A stretch of 32,435 nt of DNA from RGIG8775 sp045128735 (GCA_045128735.1 JBGVRT010000018.1:1-32435); one strand, 5' to 3'; counted from the first letter of the stretch, positions 15,637 to 23,790 are shown. Made by a program: numbers and translations. The notes: generated from the sequence alone by a model not told the origin.

Positions 15637-17466
15637 TTATTCCTCGGGAAGATAATCCTCATAGTTCTTAAGCTTTGTCTTAGCAAAGTTTCTCGTGGAA
15701 TAGTAGGTCTCGGAGATCTTGGAAAGATCCTTGCGAACTACGTATGCGTCCTGATTGAACACAACGGGGATAACGGGCATTTCCGCAAGAAGAGCACTTT
15801 CTGCTTCGTGGAGAATCGTTGCCTTTTCAGCTACGCTACCTGCCGCATAAGCCTTCTCAATGATTGCTGTGTATGCGTCATTGTTGAAGCCTGTGATGTG
15901 GGTGGGAGTAACGTAGTAGGGCTGTCCGTTCTCGTCGCGAAGGTCCATATCCATACCCTGACCCGAGAATCCGAGTGCGAAGGGAGCAAGAATACCGAAC
16001 GCATCTGTGCTGTAGGAAACAAGGTCGATAGCCGCAACCTGGTAGTCGCCGACCGCAAATCTTTCCTGGAAAATGTCATCTCTGATGTCAACGGGAACCT
16101 CGTTTGTAGTACCCATATCGTCGTTAACGATAACCTTTACCTTGTCAAGAGTAACCTTGAAGCCAAGGTCGCACCAAGCCTTCTTTACCATTTCAGCGAT
16201 AGCAAGGTGTGTCTCATCGTAGTCTGCAACAGAGATTTCAAAAGCGTAGTCACTTGCCTTGATACCTGCGGAGGAAAGCTTAGCCTTAGCCGCCGCCATA
16301 TCCGCGCTTGTGGAAATAATGCTTCCGCCAACGGTTCTGAAGTCCTTTTTGAAGGAGTCGCCGTTGAATACACCGTAGGGAACGAGAGCATCAGCAGCCT
16401 TTGCGAAAACAACTGCCTGCGCTATAGCCTCGCGGTCGATAGCAAGCGAAAGTGCCTCGCGTACTGCGGTGTTTGCAAAGAGCTTTTCGCCGTTTATCTC
16501 AGCCTTTTCGTTGAGGTAATATGTATGAGTGGACATAGCATCGGAGACCTCAGCCTTCTTTACGTAGTCTGCGCGCATAGAAAGCGGAATTTCGCCAACG
16601 TAGAAGATTTCGCCTGCCTCGTAAGCCTGCATGATCTCGCTTTCGGACTTTGTGAAATCAACTATAAGTCTGTAAGGGGTTACTGCTTTGTCAAGGTCGT
16701 CAACTTCCTTATTTCTCATATAATAAGCGTTTCTCTCGAGTGTGAGCCCCTTTTTGTCCTTTTCGTAGGATACCTTACGGAGAGTGAAAGGACCGCTGCA
16801 AACCATTGTAGCAGGCTTTTTAGCCCAGTCTGTGGTTCTGGAAACGATCATCTCGCGAAGGGGAACGAGAGCATAGCTTGTAAGGTTGCGGATAAATCCG
16901 TCGTAGTCGATGTTGGGTACACCCTTGGCATCAAGCTTTTCTTCGAAGTAAATCTCAAGTGTGGTGGTGTTTACCGAATAGATCTGAAGTGCGTCGATGG
17001 AAAGGTCGCCTTCCTTAACGGCACGCGCGTTCTTGATGTCGAAGAGCAGGGAAGCCGCCTCGCTGGTTGCCTCAACCTCAAGAATTCTCTTCCAAGCGAA
17101 AACAACGTCATTGGCGGAGATCTGAGTTCCGTCGCTCCAGAAGGTGGGCTTAAGCTTAAGGGTAAGCTTGTACTCACTCGCCTTGGGGTCCTCGGTGATC
17201 GTGTAGGTGTCAACAAGCTCCTTCTTCACTTTGCCGTCCTCGCCAAGAGAGAAGAGAGGGGCGTAGAGAAGGCTGACAACCTTGAGCGCCGAAGCATTGT
17301 TATATGCGTTGGCGGGGTCAAAATCATAAACCTCGTCCGCAATATACATAGAAATGTACGCACCCCTGTCCTCGTCCTTTTTCTCGTCCTCGGTGCTTCC
17401 GCAAGCCACGAAGCAGGACACGAGCATAAGAAGTGCCAGCATTAAAGCAAAAATACGCTTGATCAT
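15637..17466 (-). CDS. Peptide-type ABC transporter substrate-binding lipoprotein (SBP_bac_5)
   Basis: This is the extracytoplasmic solute-binding component of an oligopeptide/nickel-type (family 5) ABC importer. It is 609 aa, in the usual range. A Sec signal and lipobox FVAC (Cys22) are followed by a charged linker. The core shows VVSLLYAPLFSL, the typical KLKPTFWSDGTQISANDVVFAWKR region (two blocks near 110-135) and ALSLAIDREAI. The ATG at 17466 has AGGAGG upstream; the open frame 16 codons further up lies in the promoter leader. No permease or ATPase gene flanks it, so it must use components encoded elsewhere. It has its own strong promoter and terminator and is monocistronic. Confidence 0.92.
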   Translation of the reverse strand: MIKRIFALMLALLMLVSCFVACGSTEDEKKDEDRGAYISMYIADEVYDFDPANAYNNASALKVVSLLYAPLFSLGEDGKVKKELVDTYTITEDPKASEYKLTLKLKPTFWSDGTQISANDVVFAWKRILEVEATSEAASLLFDIKNARAVKEGDLSIDALQIYSVNTTTLEIYFEEKLDAKGVPNIDYDGFIRNLTSYALVPLREMIVSRTTDWAKKPATMVCSGPFTLRKVSYEKDKKGLTLERNAYYMRNKEVDDLDKAVTPYRLIVDFTKSESEIMQAYEAGEIFYVGEIPLSMRADYVKKAEVSDAMSTHTYYLNEKAEINGEKLFANTAVREALSLAIDREAIAQAVVFAKAADALVPYGVFNGDSFKKDFRTVGGSIISTSADMAAAKAKLSSAGIKASDYAFEISVADYDETHLAIAEMVKKAWCDLGFKVTLDKVKVIVNDDMGTTNEVPVDIRDDIFQERFAVGDYQVAAIDLVSYSTDAFGILAPFALGFSGQGMDMDLRDENGQPYYVTPTHITGFNNDAYTAIIEKAYAAGSVAEKATILHEAESALLAEMPVIPVVFNQDAYVVRKDLSKISETYYSTRNFAKTKLKNYEDYLPEE

Positions 17467-17517
17467 TTTTTGTTTTCCTCCTATAATAACTCTGCTGTGC
17501 AGAATACTATTCACTAT

Positions 17518-17546
17518 ATTATACCACTAAATTAAAAATTTATCAA
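17518..17546 (-). promoter_or_regulatory. Promoter of the substrate-binding protein gene
   Basis: Minus strand TTGATA (17541-17546) and TATAAT (17518-17523) are separated by exactly 17 bp, about 50 bp before the start codon. Confidence 0.85.
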
Positions 17547-17836
17547 CACCATAAAACCGACAAATTTAATCTTTGGATAAATGCACAATAATAACGAAAA
17601 AAACTGTGCAATTTGAACATATAACGTAATATTTCTGAACACAAAGTTAAGTATACAACTTTTACCGTTTTTAGTCAATAAGCAGATGATTATTTTTTCA
17701 AAAAGTTTACAAAGTGGGCAAAAATCAAAAACCAAATTGCAAGCCCGAAATCGGAATGAAATCATAGAAAAAGCCAAAAAAATTCCCGAAAAAGAAAAAA
17801 AGTTTTCGAAAATCGGAATTATTTTCCGAAAACCCC
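17547..17836. other. A/T-rich divergent intergenic region
   Basis: About 290 bp between divergent genes. It is strongly A-rich on the plus strand. A 67-codon frame (17686-17889) is lysine-rich, contains the downstream promoter and has no recognisable domain, so I do not call a gene. Repeated TTTTCGAAAA / TTTTCCGAAAA half-sites occur at 17802-17833. Confidence 0.6.
17802..17833. promoter_or_regulatory. Possible operator for the LexA-like repressor
   Basis: GTTTTCG (17802-17808) and CGAAAAC (17827-17833) form a 7-bp inverted repeat directly upstream of the -35 box of the repressor gene. The inner sequences TTTTCGAAAA and TTTTCCGAAAA are near-palindromes. Autoregulation is usual for this class of repressor, so these are candidate binding sites; assignment is inference. 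Confidence 0.35.
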
Positions 17837-17865
17837 TTTACAAATCGAAAAAAATGTGGTACAAT
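17837..17865 (+). promoter_or_regulatory. Promoter of the LexA-like repressor gene
   Basis: TTTACA (17837-17842) and TACAAT (17860-17865) with a 17-bp spacer, about 40 bp before the start codon. Confidence 0.75.
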
Positions 17866-17905
17866 ACAAGCGTGAAAAAAATTCCTTAGAACGGAGGAAT
17901 GCGTG

Positions 17906-18694
17906 ATGGATTATATTGAAAGAATAAAAAAAATCAAAAGTGAACGTAAGATAACGAACGATATGCTTTCGGAAATGACGGGGATTCCGCTCGGAACTCT
18001 GAGCAAGATACTCGCGGGCATAAGTGATTCTCCAAAGCTTTCCAACGTGGTGGCGATATGCAACGCGCTTGGGTGCTCACTTGATTTTATCATTATGGGT
18101 ATTCCCGAAAACAATAATAATTACACCCTTGAGGCAGGGGAGATAAAGCTTGTTGAAAATTACCGCAAGCTTGACAGCCACGGAAAGGAGCTTTGCGCTC
18201 TTGTTGTGGATAAGGAGATGCAGAGAGTTACCTGCTCCGAGTATTCCGAAAAGTCGGCAAAGGTACTTTCTCCCGAGGAGGTACGCGCAAGGATAGCAAG
18301 CGCGGGCGCGCCCTCGCGTTTTGGTAAGCGCGCGATAATGCTGTACGACCTTCCCGTTTCGGCAGGTCCCGGGGAATTTCTCGACGAGAGCACGGGCGAG
18401 GAAATATATATTCCCGACAATACAAAAACGGCGGAGGCTGATTTTGCGCTTAAGATAAGCGGAAACAGCATGGAGACCAAGTATAAGGACGGCGACATAC
18501 TTCTCGTTTCGGATTGCGACAGCGTAGAGGTTGGCGAGCCGGGTATATTCCTGCTTGACGGAAACGGATATTTCAAGATATTTGGCGGCGACAGACTTAT
18601 TTCGCTCAATAAGAGCTACGGAGATATAATGCTTAAGGATTTCCAGAACGTGTGGTGCGGCGGCAGAGTTGTCGGAAAGCTGAAACGAAGATAA
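17906..18694 (+). CDS. XRE-type HTH / S24 LexA-like self-cleaving repressor
   Basis: This 262-aa protein has an N-terminal Xre/Cro-type helix-turn-helix (about 1-66, with the recognition segment MTGIPLGTLSKILAG). A linker leads to a C-terminal S24/LexA peptidase domain (about 145-262). The cleavage bond is probably Ala153-Gly154 in LPVSAGPGEF, the nucleophile Ser188 in SGNSM, and the general base Lys224 in YFKIF. The spacings (34 and 36 residues) match LexA (35 and 37). This points to a repressor inactivated by RecA-stimulated self-cleavage or a similar trigger. GGAGG precedes both GTG at 17903 and ATG at 17906; the ATG has better spacing. It has its own promoter and terminator, and no phage genes are nearby. 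Confidence 0.88.
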   Translation: MDYIERIKKIKSERKITNDMLSEMTGIPLGTLSKILAGISDSPKLSNVVAICNALGCSLDFIIMGIPENNNNYTLEAGEIKLVENYRKLDSHGKELCALVVDKEMQRVTCSEYSEKSAKVLSPEEVRARIASAGAPSRFGKRAIMLYDLPVSAGPGEFLDESTGEEIYIPDNTKTAEADFALKISGNSMETKYKDGDILLVSDCDSVEVGEPGIFLLDGNGYFKIFGGDRLISLNKSYGDIMLKDFQNVWCGGRVVGKLKRR

Positions 18695-18726
18695 AATATA
18701 TGGTTCTCCTGTGGAATTGATTTGTA

Positions 18727-18759
18727 AAAGGAGTTGTCTCTTTGAGGCAGCTCCTTTTT
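18727..18759 (+). terminator. Terminator of the LexA-like repressor gene
   Basis: AAAGGAGTTG pairs with CAGCTCCTTT (one G-T pair) around TCTCTTTGAGG, followed by T residues. It belongs to the same terminator sequence family as those at 15593 and 21242. Confidence 0.8.
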
Positions 18760-18841
18760 CAATGCGTTGAAATTCACTAAATAAATCCTCTGTTTGTGGC
18801 GAATAATATTGTGAAACATTATTTCAAACGGAGGATCGCTT

Positions 18842-20353
18842 ATGAACGAAGTTACCCTGCAAAAGGTTGGGCGGAGCAGAAGAACGGGGCTGAATCTTCT
18901 GTGCAGCGTTGCCGAGCACCTTATATCGGGCGGTATCGCGCTTTTGCTCACCCCTTTTCTCATTGATCGGCTTGGCATAGAAACCTACGGACTTTACCCC
19001 ATAGTCCTTGAGCTGTCGGCAGTGTTCGGCATTGTTTTCGGCGTGGTCAACTCCACGTCGGGCAGATATATTGCGGTTGAGGAGGAACGGGGAAGTGCCG
19101 AGGGAGCGCAGAAATATTTTTCCTCGGCTTTCTTCGCAAACGCCGCCCTCGGAATAGTTGCACTTGTGCCTATGGGCGCTCTTGTGGCGCTGTCCGACAG
19201 ATTTCTTAATATACCGCGGAGCGTAGCGCAGGAATTGAGAATATTTATGATTCTGGCTTTCGCCGCTGTAGTGGTAGACGCGCTCGCTTCGGCTTTCGGG
19301 TGTGTTTACTATATCACGAACCGTCTTGACCTGCGTTCGGGGCAACAGCTTGTAAGCGCCGCGCTTAAGGCGATTTTGCTTGCGCTTCTTCTGGGGCTTT
19401 TCAGGCCCTCGCTGGTGGGCGTTGGGGTTGCCATACTTGTGTCGGTGGCGGCAGGCTCGCTTGTGCAGATACTTGTGGCGCGCAAACTCACGCCCGCCTT
19501 TTCGGTGTCGCTGTCGTCGTTTTCCTTTTCGGCAACGAGAAGGCTTATGGCATCGGGACTGTGGTATTCCTTTAACCGCGTTGCCGCGTTTTTGATGGGC
19601 GGTGCGATGCTGATAATGGCAAACTTCTTTTTTGAAAGCTCCGTGTCGGGGCTTTACTCGGTGGCGTTTGTTGTTGTGAGTGCGCTTTCGGGAGTGGTGA
19701 TGACTCTCGCGGCGGTTTTTGTTCCCGTAAGCGCCAAGTGCTTTGCGCGCGGGGAGCGCAACCGACTGCGTGACTCTCTTGCGCGCGACGAAAAGCTGAT
19801 AGGCTGCTTTGCCGCAGTCGCCGTGTCGGTGTCAATCGGCTTTGGGGGTGACTTTTTGGGACTTTGGGTAGGCGAGGAGGCAAGCCGATTGCTTGTGGCG
19901 ATAACCTCTACGCTCCTTGTGCCCGTGCTTTCGCTTGCCTGCGCCGCGCCCATAATAAACGTGGCAATGGTGATGGACAGAACGCGCAGACTCTCGCTTT
20001 TCTTCCTCGGCGGAGGAATTCTGACTGTTGCCGCGGCTTTGTTTTCGATGTTTTTTACAGGCGTTGGCGTAATCGGACTTGCCGTAGTATCCTGCCTTGC
20101 ACAGGTGATTTGGTACTCGGTGGCTGTTCCGATTTTCGCCTGCCGTGTTCTCGAATGCTCGCCAAAGGTCTTTTTGTTGCCGGTTTTGCGCGTGTTTGCC
20201 GCCGCCGCGCTGTCGCTTGGCGCGTGCCTTGCAATAAACGGCATATGCGATATAAAAAGCTGGTTCGGGCTTGCTGTAGCCGTGGGATGCTCGGCAACCG
20301 TTTCGTCGGTTATATCCTTTTTTACTCTGTTTTACGGAAAGAGCGCAAAATAG
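18842..20353 (+). CDS. Polysaccharide flippase-like membrane protein (MATE/Wzx-type)
   Basis: This 503-aa protein is highly hydrophobic, with about 12-14 predicted membrane helices, and resembles oligosaccharide flippases of the MOP/MATE superfamily (Wzx, PST type). The N-terminal segment ends in TPFLIDRLGIETYGLYPIVLEL, a typical first-helix/loop region of Wzx-like proteins (about 38-59). It would move lipid-linked glycans or another amphiphile across the inner membrane. The ATG follows CGGAGG. No glycosyltransferases or polymerase flank it, so the cargo is unknown. The gene starts about 80 bp after the preceding terminator; I could not identify a convincing promoter in that gap. The next gene's promoter begins directly after its stop codon. 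Confidence 0.82.
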   Translation: MNEVTLQKVGRSRRTGLNLLCSVAEHLISGGIALLLTPFLIDRLGIETYGLYPIVLELSAVFGIVFGVVNSTSGRYIAVEEERGSAEGAQKYFSSAFFANAALGIVALVPMGALVALSDRFLNIPRSVAQELRIFMILAFAAVVVDALASAFGCVYYITNRLDLRSGQQLVSAALKAILLALLLGLFRPSLVGVGVAILVSVAAGSLVQILVARKLTPAFSVSLSSFSFSATRRLMASGLWYSFNRVAAFLMGGAMLIMANFFFESSVSGLYSVAFVVVSALSGVVMTLAAVFVPVSAKCFARGERNRLRDSLARDEKLIGCFAAVAVSVSIGFGGDFLGLWVGEEASRLLVAITSTLLVPVLSLACAAPIINVAMVMDRTRRLSLFFLGGGILTVAAALFSMFFTGVGVIGLAVVSCLAQVIWYSVAVPIFACRVLECSPKVFLLPVLRVFAAAALSLGACLAINGICDIKSWFGLAVAVGCSATVSSVISFFTLFYGKSAK

Positions 20354-20382
20354 TTGACAAAACTCACCTTTTGGGTTATAAT
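20354..20382 (+). promoter_or_regulatory. Perfect consensus sigma-A promoter for the HEXXH membrane protein gene
   Basis: TTGACA (20354-20359), 17 bp, TATAAT (20377-20382): both boxes match consensus exactly. The -35 begins immediately after the TAG stop of the flippase gene, and a near-perfect GGAGGTGAT ribosome binding site follows. Confidence 0.9.
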
Positions 20383-20403
20383 TAGCCTTGCGGAGGTGAT
20401 GAT

Positions 20404-21243
20404 ATGCTTGACGGAGCGCTTACGGCTATTGCCAATCTTTTTGTTCAAATAGTTTTCACGGCGGGCGTCGTCGGGCTTTGCGGTATGTTTATATCCTTCT
20501 GCAACCGATGCTTTTACGATTGCCTCGGTGACACCGCCTTTTTTATCGTGCGGTTCAGCGGACTTGTGGGCACGCCCGTGCACGAGCTTTCACACGCGCT
20601 TATGTGCCTGCTTTTCGGTCACAGAGTAACCAAAATGCAGATATATAATACCAAAAAAAGAAGCAAGGTACTTGGATTTGTTGAGCACACCTACAACCGC
20701 AGAAACCTCTATCACCAAGTCGGAAATTTCTTTATAGGAATTGCGCCCATAGTGGTGGGCGGTCTTGTGGTCACGCTCTTTGTCAGAGTGCTGACCCCCG
20801 GAATGTATAACGGTATGATTGGCGAAATAAACGACGTTATGGCGGCTTCGGGCGTGGGATTTTTCGGAGAATTGGTCAAGAGTCTGTTCTCTATATTTGT
20901 TTCGTTTTTCTCGCTTTCGAATTTCATCAGCCTGCGTTGGTGGCTGTGTATTTTGCTTGCCTTTGCAATTTCGATCCATATGGAAATAAGCCGCTCGGAT
21001 ATAAAGGGCGGACTTAAGGGGCTTGGCGTTATCGCGGTGCTGTTGCTTGTTGCCGACCTTGTTCTTGCGTACCTTTTCCCAAAGGCACTGTCGGCTGTGA
21101 CCTCTGCGTTTGTCACAACAGGGCTTTACCTTGGAATGTTCTTGATGATTCCATCGGTGTTCGCGGGGATTGTGTTGCTTATTTCGGGTTTGACCTATCT
21201 TAGTAAGCAGCTCGGCGAAAGTATCGCTAATAGCAGAAAATAA
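20404..21243 (+). CDS. Integral membrane protein with HEXXH motif (putative M50-like metalloprotease)
   Basis: This 279-aa protein has about six hydrophobic segments. The zinc-protease motif HELSH (60-64) lies in GTPVHELSHALMCLLFGH, at the edge of a membrane helix. The later segment HQVGNFFIGIAPIVVGG (104-120) and SIHMEISRSDIKGG (190-203), with Asp199 as a possible third metal ligand, resemble site-2 protease-like membrane enzymes. The classical NPDG-type motif is not present. I cannot name a characterised family. The start ATG is set by GGAGGTGAT. It has its own consensus promoter and a terminator directly after the stop, so it is transcribed alone. Substrate and activity are unknown. Confidence 0.75.
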   Translation: MLDGALTAIANLFVQIVFTAGVVGLCGMFISFCNRCFYDCLGDTAFFIVRFSGLVGTPVHELSHALMCLLFGHRVTKMQIYNTKKRSKVLGFVEHTYNRRNLYHQVGNFFIGIAPIVVGGLVVTLFVRVLTPGMYNGMIGEINDVMAASGVGFFGELVKSLFSIFVSFFSLSNFISLRWWLCILLAFAISIHMEISRSDIKGGLKGLGVIAVLLLVADLVLAYLFPKALSAVTSAFVTTGLYLGMFLMIPSVFAGIVLLISGLTYLSKQLGESIANSRK

Positions 21244-21275
21244 AGGGGCTGATTCATTAAGAACAGCTCCTTTTT
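21242..21275 (+). terminator. Terminator of the HEXXH membrane protein gene
   Basis: AAGGGGCTG pairs with CAGCTCCTT around ATTCATTAAGAA, followed by TTTTTT. It overlaps the stop codon, and stem and loop are nearly the same as those of the terminator at 15593-15634. Confidence 0.85.
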
Positions 21276-21290
21276 TGGCGCAAAAAATAT

Positions 21291-21505
21291 GACACCGACA
21301 AATTTTTGTTTGAAGGTGTGTTTGCACCGCAGCCCGAGCCAAAAGTTTTTGGGCGACTTTTTTCAAAAAGTCGCGAGTCTCGCGCCCGCAGGCGCATCGG
21401 CGTTTTCTTTGTGAGCTTTCTTTTGCGCCTTTTGGTTCAAAAGAAAGCGGAGTTACGGTTTGCGCTTTATAAAACGGTTGCAAAACAAGCAAAATAATTA
21501 GTTTA
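21291..21505. repeat. Dispersed repeat block B (family I)
   Basis: No gene is supported. Block 21341-21407 matches the inverted core of element A (15455-15522). It contains the hairpin GCGACTTTTT/AAAAAGTCGC and the palindrome CGCGAG-T-CTCGCG. The left end, ACAAATTTTTGTTTG near 21299-21313, is an inverted, degenerate form of the shared terminal motif. The peptides KVFGRLF-KSRE-RARRRIGVF that can be read from both A and B are repeat translation, not protein homology. Confidence 0.7.
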
Positions 21506-21579
21506 CACCACGCAAATTGTTGCTTTTATTTGTGTACAGATTTTTTGACACCCAAACAGGAAATCCACTTTTTCCTTTG

Positions 21580-21790
21580 TACCAAAAGGCGCAAAAGAAA
21601 AAGTTCCCAAAAAGAAAACGCAGCAAGGGGAGGCGGTCGCTTTTAGAAAATGCGAATAGCTCCGCTATTCGGAGCAAGAATTGGTTTTGCGGCTGAACAC
21701 CGCAAATTTGCTTCGCAAACCCCAATTCTCGCCGCTCCGCAAAACTTTTGGTTCGGGGCACGGTGCGAACACGGTGCACAAAATAAATTA
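21580..21790. repeat. Dispersed repeat block C (family I) with nested hairpin insertion
   Basis: 21605-21650 and 21733-21785 resemble the outer half of element A (reverse complement of 15319-15420). They share AAAGAAAACGC, GGGGAGGCGGTCGCTT and GCTCCGCAAAACTTTT. Relative to A it carries about 80 extra bases (21652-21733) that fold into a CGAATAGC/GCTATTCG hairpin followed by a branched structure. Its right end AACACGGTGCACAAAATAAATTA resembles the ends of the other repeats (seen near 21768-21790). No coding potential is supported. Confidence 0.7.
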
Positions 21791-21794
21791 TTAC

Positions 21795-22784
21795 TTACTC
21801 ACCGCAAACTCTGAGCACAACTTTTCCCACGTTTTCGCCTCTTTGAAGGATTGCGTGGGCTTCTTCTGCCTGCTCGATAGGCAGAATTTTGTATATCGAT
21901 GGCTTTATTTCTCCGCTTTCAATCTTGCACCAAACCTTGTCAACAAGCTCCGAAAGAATGTACGCCTTAAACTTCGGTGTGCGGTTTCTGAGCATACTTC
22001 CCACAAGATGAAGCCCCTTTGTAAGAAGCGGACGGAGCAGGACCGTGGTCTCAATTCCCGCAAGTGTGGAAATAACTATCCAATATCCGCCGCGCGCCAT
22101 ATAGGGCAAGCTCTTGCCCAGCGTTTCGCCCGAAAGGCAGTCCATAGACACGTTTACGGGGTGACCGCTTTCCTCCTCGGCTCTCAGCACCTCCTCAACG
22201 GCTGTAGTAGTCGAGTTGATGACCACGTCGGCACCGAGGGGTTTGATTTTTTCGGCTATTTCGTCGGAAAGCACCGAGGTGATTACCCTCGCGCCAAACG
22301 CCTTTGCCATAGGAATTGCAACCGAAGCAAGCCCCGATGCGCCTGCAGGGATAAACGCCGTCTGTCCTTCTTCAAGGTGACCTTCAATGAAAAGATTGAG
22401 ATACGAGGTGGCGTAAGCCTCGGGCAGTGCTGCCGCTTCCTCCATGGTAAGTCCCTTTGGAACAGGCATCAGCATATCGTATTTTACCGCCACAAACTGT
22501 GCGTATCCGCCGCCGCCGAGCAGGGCGCAAACGCGGTCTCCTATTTTCCAATCCGAAAGAGCCGGAACGTCTTTTCCGATTTCGGTGATGACTCCCGCAA
22601 CCTCAAGTCCCATCCATTCGGGGCAACCCTCGGGTGATGGGTATTTGCCCTGCCTTTGGAGCAAGTCGGCGCGGTTGAGTGCCGCCGCGCATATCTTTAC
22701 GAGCACCTCGTCGTCCTTGATTTTTGGGTCGGGGACGTCAGACCATACGAGGTCTCTGTTTTCGTTTACAAGTATTGCTTTCAT
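21795..22784 (-). CDS. Zinc-independent MDR oxidoreductase (NADPH:quinone reductase-like, PIG3 type)
   Basis: This 329-aa protein belongs to the medium-chain dehydrogenase/reductase superfamily. Visible are the GroES-like N-terminal half with AALNRADLLQRQGKYP, a PIG3/QOR-like signature, and GLEVAGVI. The nucleotide-binding half carries AGASGLASVAIPMAKAFGA. The cysteines and histidines of zinc-dependent ADHs are absent. It probably reduces a quinone or alpha,beta-unsaturated carbonyl with NAD(P)H. GAGGT precedes the ATG. It starts 7 bp after the stop of the epimerase gene and is the last gene of the putative AraC-controlled cluster; repeat block C follows. Confidence 0.9.
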   Translation of the reverse strand: MKAILVNENRDLVWSDVPDPKIKDDEVLVKICAAALNRADLLQRQGKYPSPEGCPEWMGLEVAGVITEIGKDVPALSDWKIGDRVCALLGGGGYAQFVAVKYDMLMPVPKGLTMEEAAALPEAYATSYLNLFIEGHLEEGQTAFIPAGASGLASVAIPMAKAFGARVITSVLSDEIAEKIKPLGADVVINSTTTAVEEVLRAEEESGHPVNVSMDCLSGETLGKSLPYMARGGYWIVISTLAGIETTVLLRPLLTKGLHLVGSMLRNRTPKFKAYILSELVDKVWCKIESGEIKPSIYKILPIEQAEEAHAILQRGENVGKVVLRVCGE

Positions 22785-22791
22785 TTCTACC

Positions 22792-23790
22792 TCACAGATT
22801 GTGTTTCTTCAGATATTCGTCCATTCTCGCGCCTACAAGGGTATCGGCGGGAACGAAGTCCTTGGGGATGTTGCCTATTTCAAGCTTAAGACCGTCGTAC
22901 ATTGAGATCAGCTCCTCTTGCTTTATGCCCGTAAGTGCAAGAATTTTCGAGTTGTCGGTGATTCGGCGGAAAAGTCTTGCGTATTCAAGCTGCCAGCGTA
23001 TCGCCTTTCTGCCCTCGGGGCTGAGAATGGCGAGGTAGTCCTCCTTGCCGACCCAAACAGCCTCAAGTCCGATAAGCTTGTTGTAGTAGTCGGTAATCTC
23101 GCCCCAGGTGCGGTGCTCTGCCGAGCAGACGTTGTACGCCTCACGCTTTGCTTCCTCCTTAAAGAGAATACGCGCCATCATTTTTGCTACGTCGCCGCCC
23201 CAACAGAGGGTTGCGGGCTTGTCCTTTGCCTCTATGGGCAGAATGACCTTTTTGCCCTGAAGCGCGCGGGCAATGCCGAATCTGAATTCAAGGGTGACGA
23301 GCTGAAGTCTCATCGTGGAAAATGTGGTCGCGGGGCGGACTATCGTCCAGTTGCCGTAGGGCGAGGACATAAGCAGATTTTCGTTTCTCGCCTTTTGGAT
23401 GCAGTAGTCGTTGGAAGCCTTAAGCTCCTCGTCCTCGGAGCTGTCGATAAGCCTTGGCGAGGTCTCTCTCACGGGTTGCTCCTTGTCGTCGTAGACACGG
23501 CAGGACGAGAGGAAAATATAGTGGTCGGTGTTGTCTAAAAACAGCTTGTAGTAATCCTCAAAAGCGTATTTTCCGTAGTCCATAAAGTTGACTATTCCGT
23601 CAAATTTTTCTTTCAGCAGAGAGCCTAAAAACTCCTTGTCAAAGGCGTCACCCTTAATGTATGAAGCATCGGACCACGGCGAGGTCTCGTCCAAGCCGAC
23701 TCCCGTGACGTCGTAGCCCAACGCAACGAACTCGGGAACGAGATATCTTCCCATAGCGCCCGTAGCACCCAAAACCAATACTTTTTTCAT
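22792..23790 (-). CDS. NAD-dependent epimerase/dehydratase family protein
   Basis: This 332-aa extended short-chain dehydrogenase has the Rossmann motif GATGAMG (8-14), the catalytic-type YCIQK (Tyr129, Lys133) and SSCRVYDD in the active-site strand. The substrate-binding half includes NWTIVRPATTFS and the CSAEHRTWGEI segment. Such proteins act on nucleotide sugars or other carbonyl or hydroxyl substrates; the substrate is not readable. The ATG at 23790 follows AGGAG with 7 nt spacing, and the TTG two codons earlier is too close to the binding site. It starts 14 bp after the stop of the short amidohydrolase-like ORF and ends 7 bp before the quinone-oxidoreductase gene, so co-transcription is likely. 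Confidence 0.9.
   Translation of the reverse strand: MKKVLVLGATGAMGRYLVPEFVALGYDVTGVGLDETSPWSDASYIKGDAFDKEFLGSLLKEKFDGIVNFMDYGKYAFEDYYKLFLDNTDHYIFLSSCRVYDDKEQPVRETSPRLIDSSEDEELKASNDYCIQKARNENLLMSSPYGNWTIVRPATTFSTMRLQLVTLEFRFGIARALQGKKVILPIEAKDKPATLCWGGDVAKMMARILFKEEAKREAYNVCSAEHRTWGEITDYYNKLIGLEAVWVGKEDYLAILSPEGRKAIRWQLEYARLFRRITDNSKILALTGIKQEELISMYDGLKLEIGNIPKDFVPADTLVGARMDEYLKKHNL

Noticed and set aside
15808..17445. 545-codon plus-strand ORF
   Set aside because: It is antisense to the substrate-binding lipoprotein; its Cys/Val-rich translation is typical of a shadow frame.
17686..17889. 67-codon lysine-rich ORF
   Set aside because: It spans the promoter and possible operator of the LexA-like repressor, in very A-rich DNA.
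20590..21492. 300-codon minus-strand ORF
   Set aside because: It runs antisense through the HEXXH gene and repeat B, with no ribosome binding site or recognisable domain.
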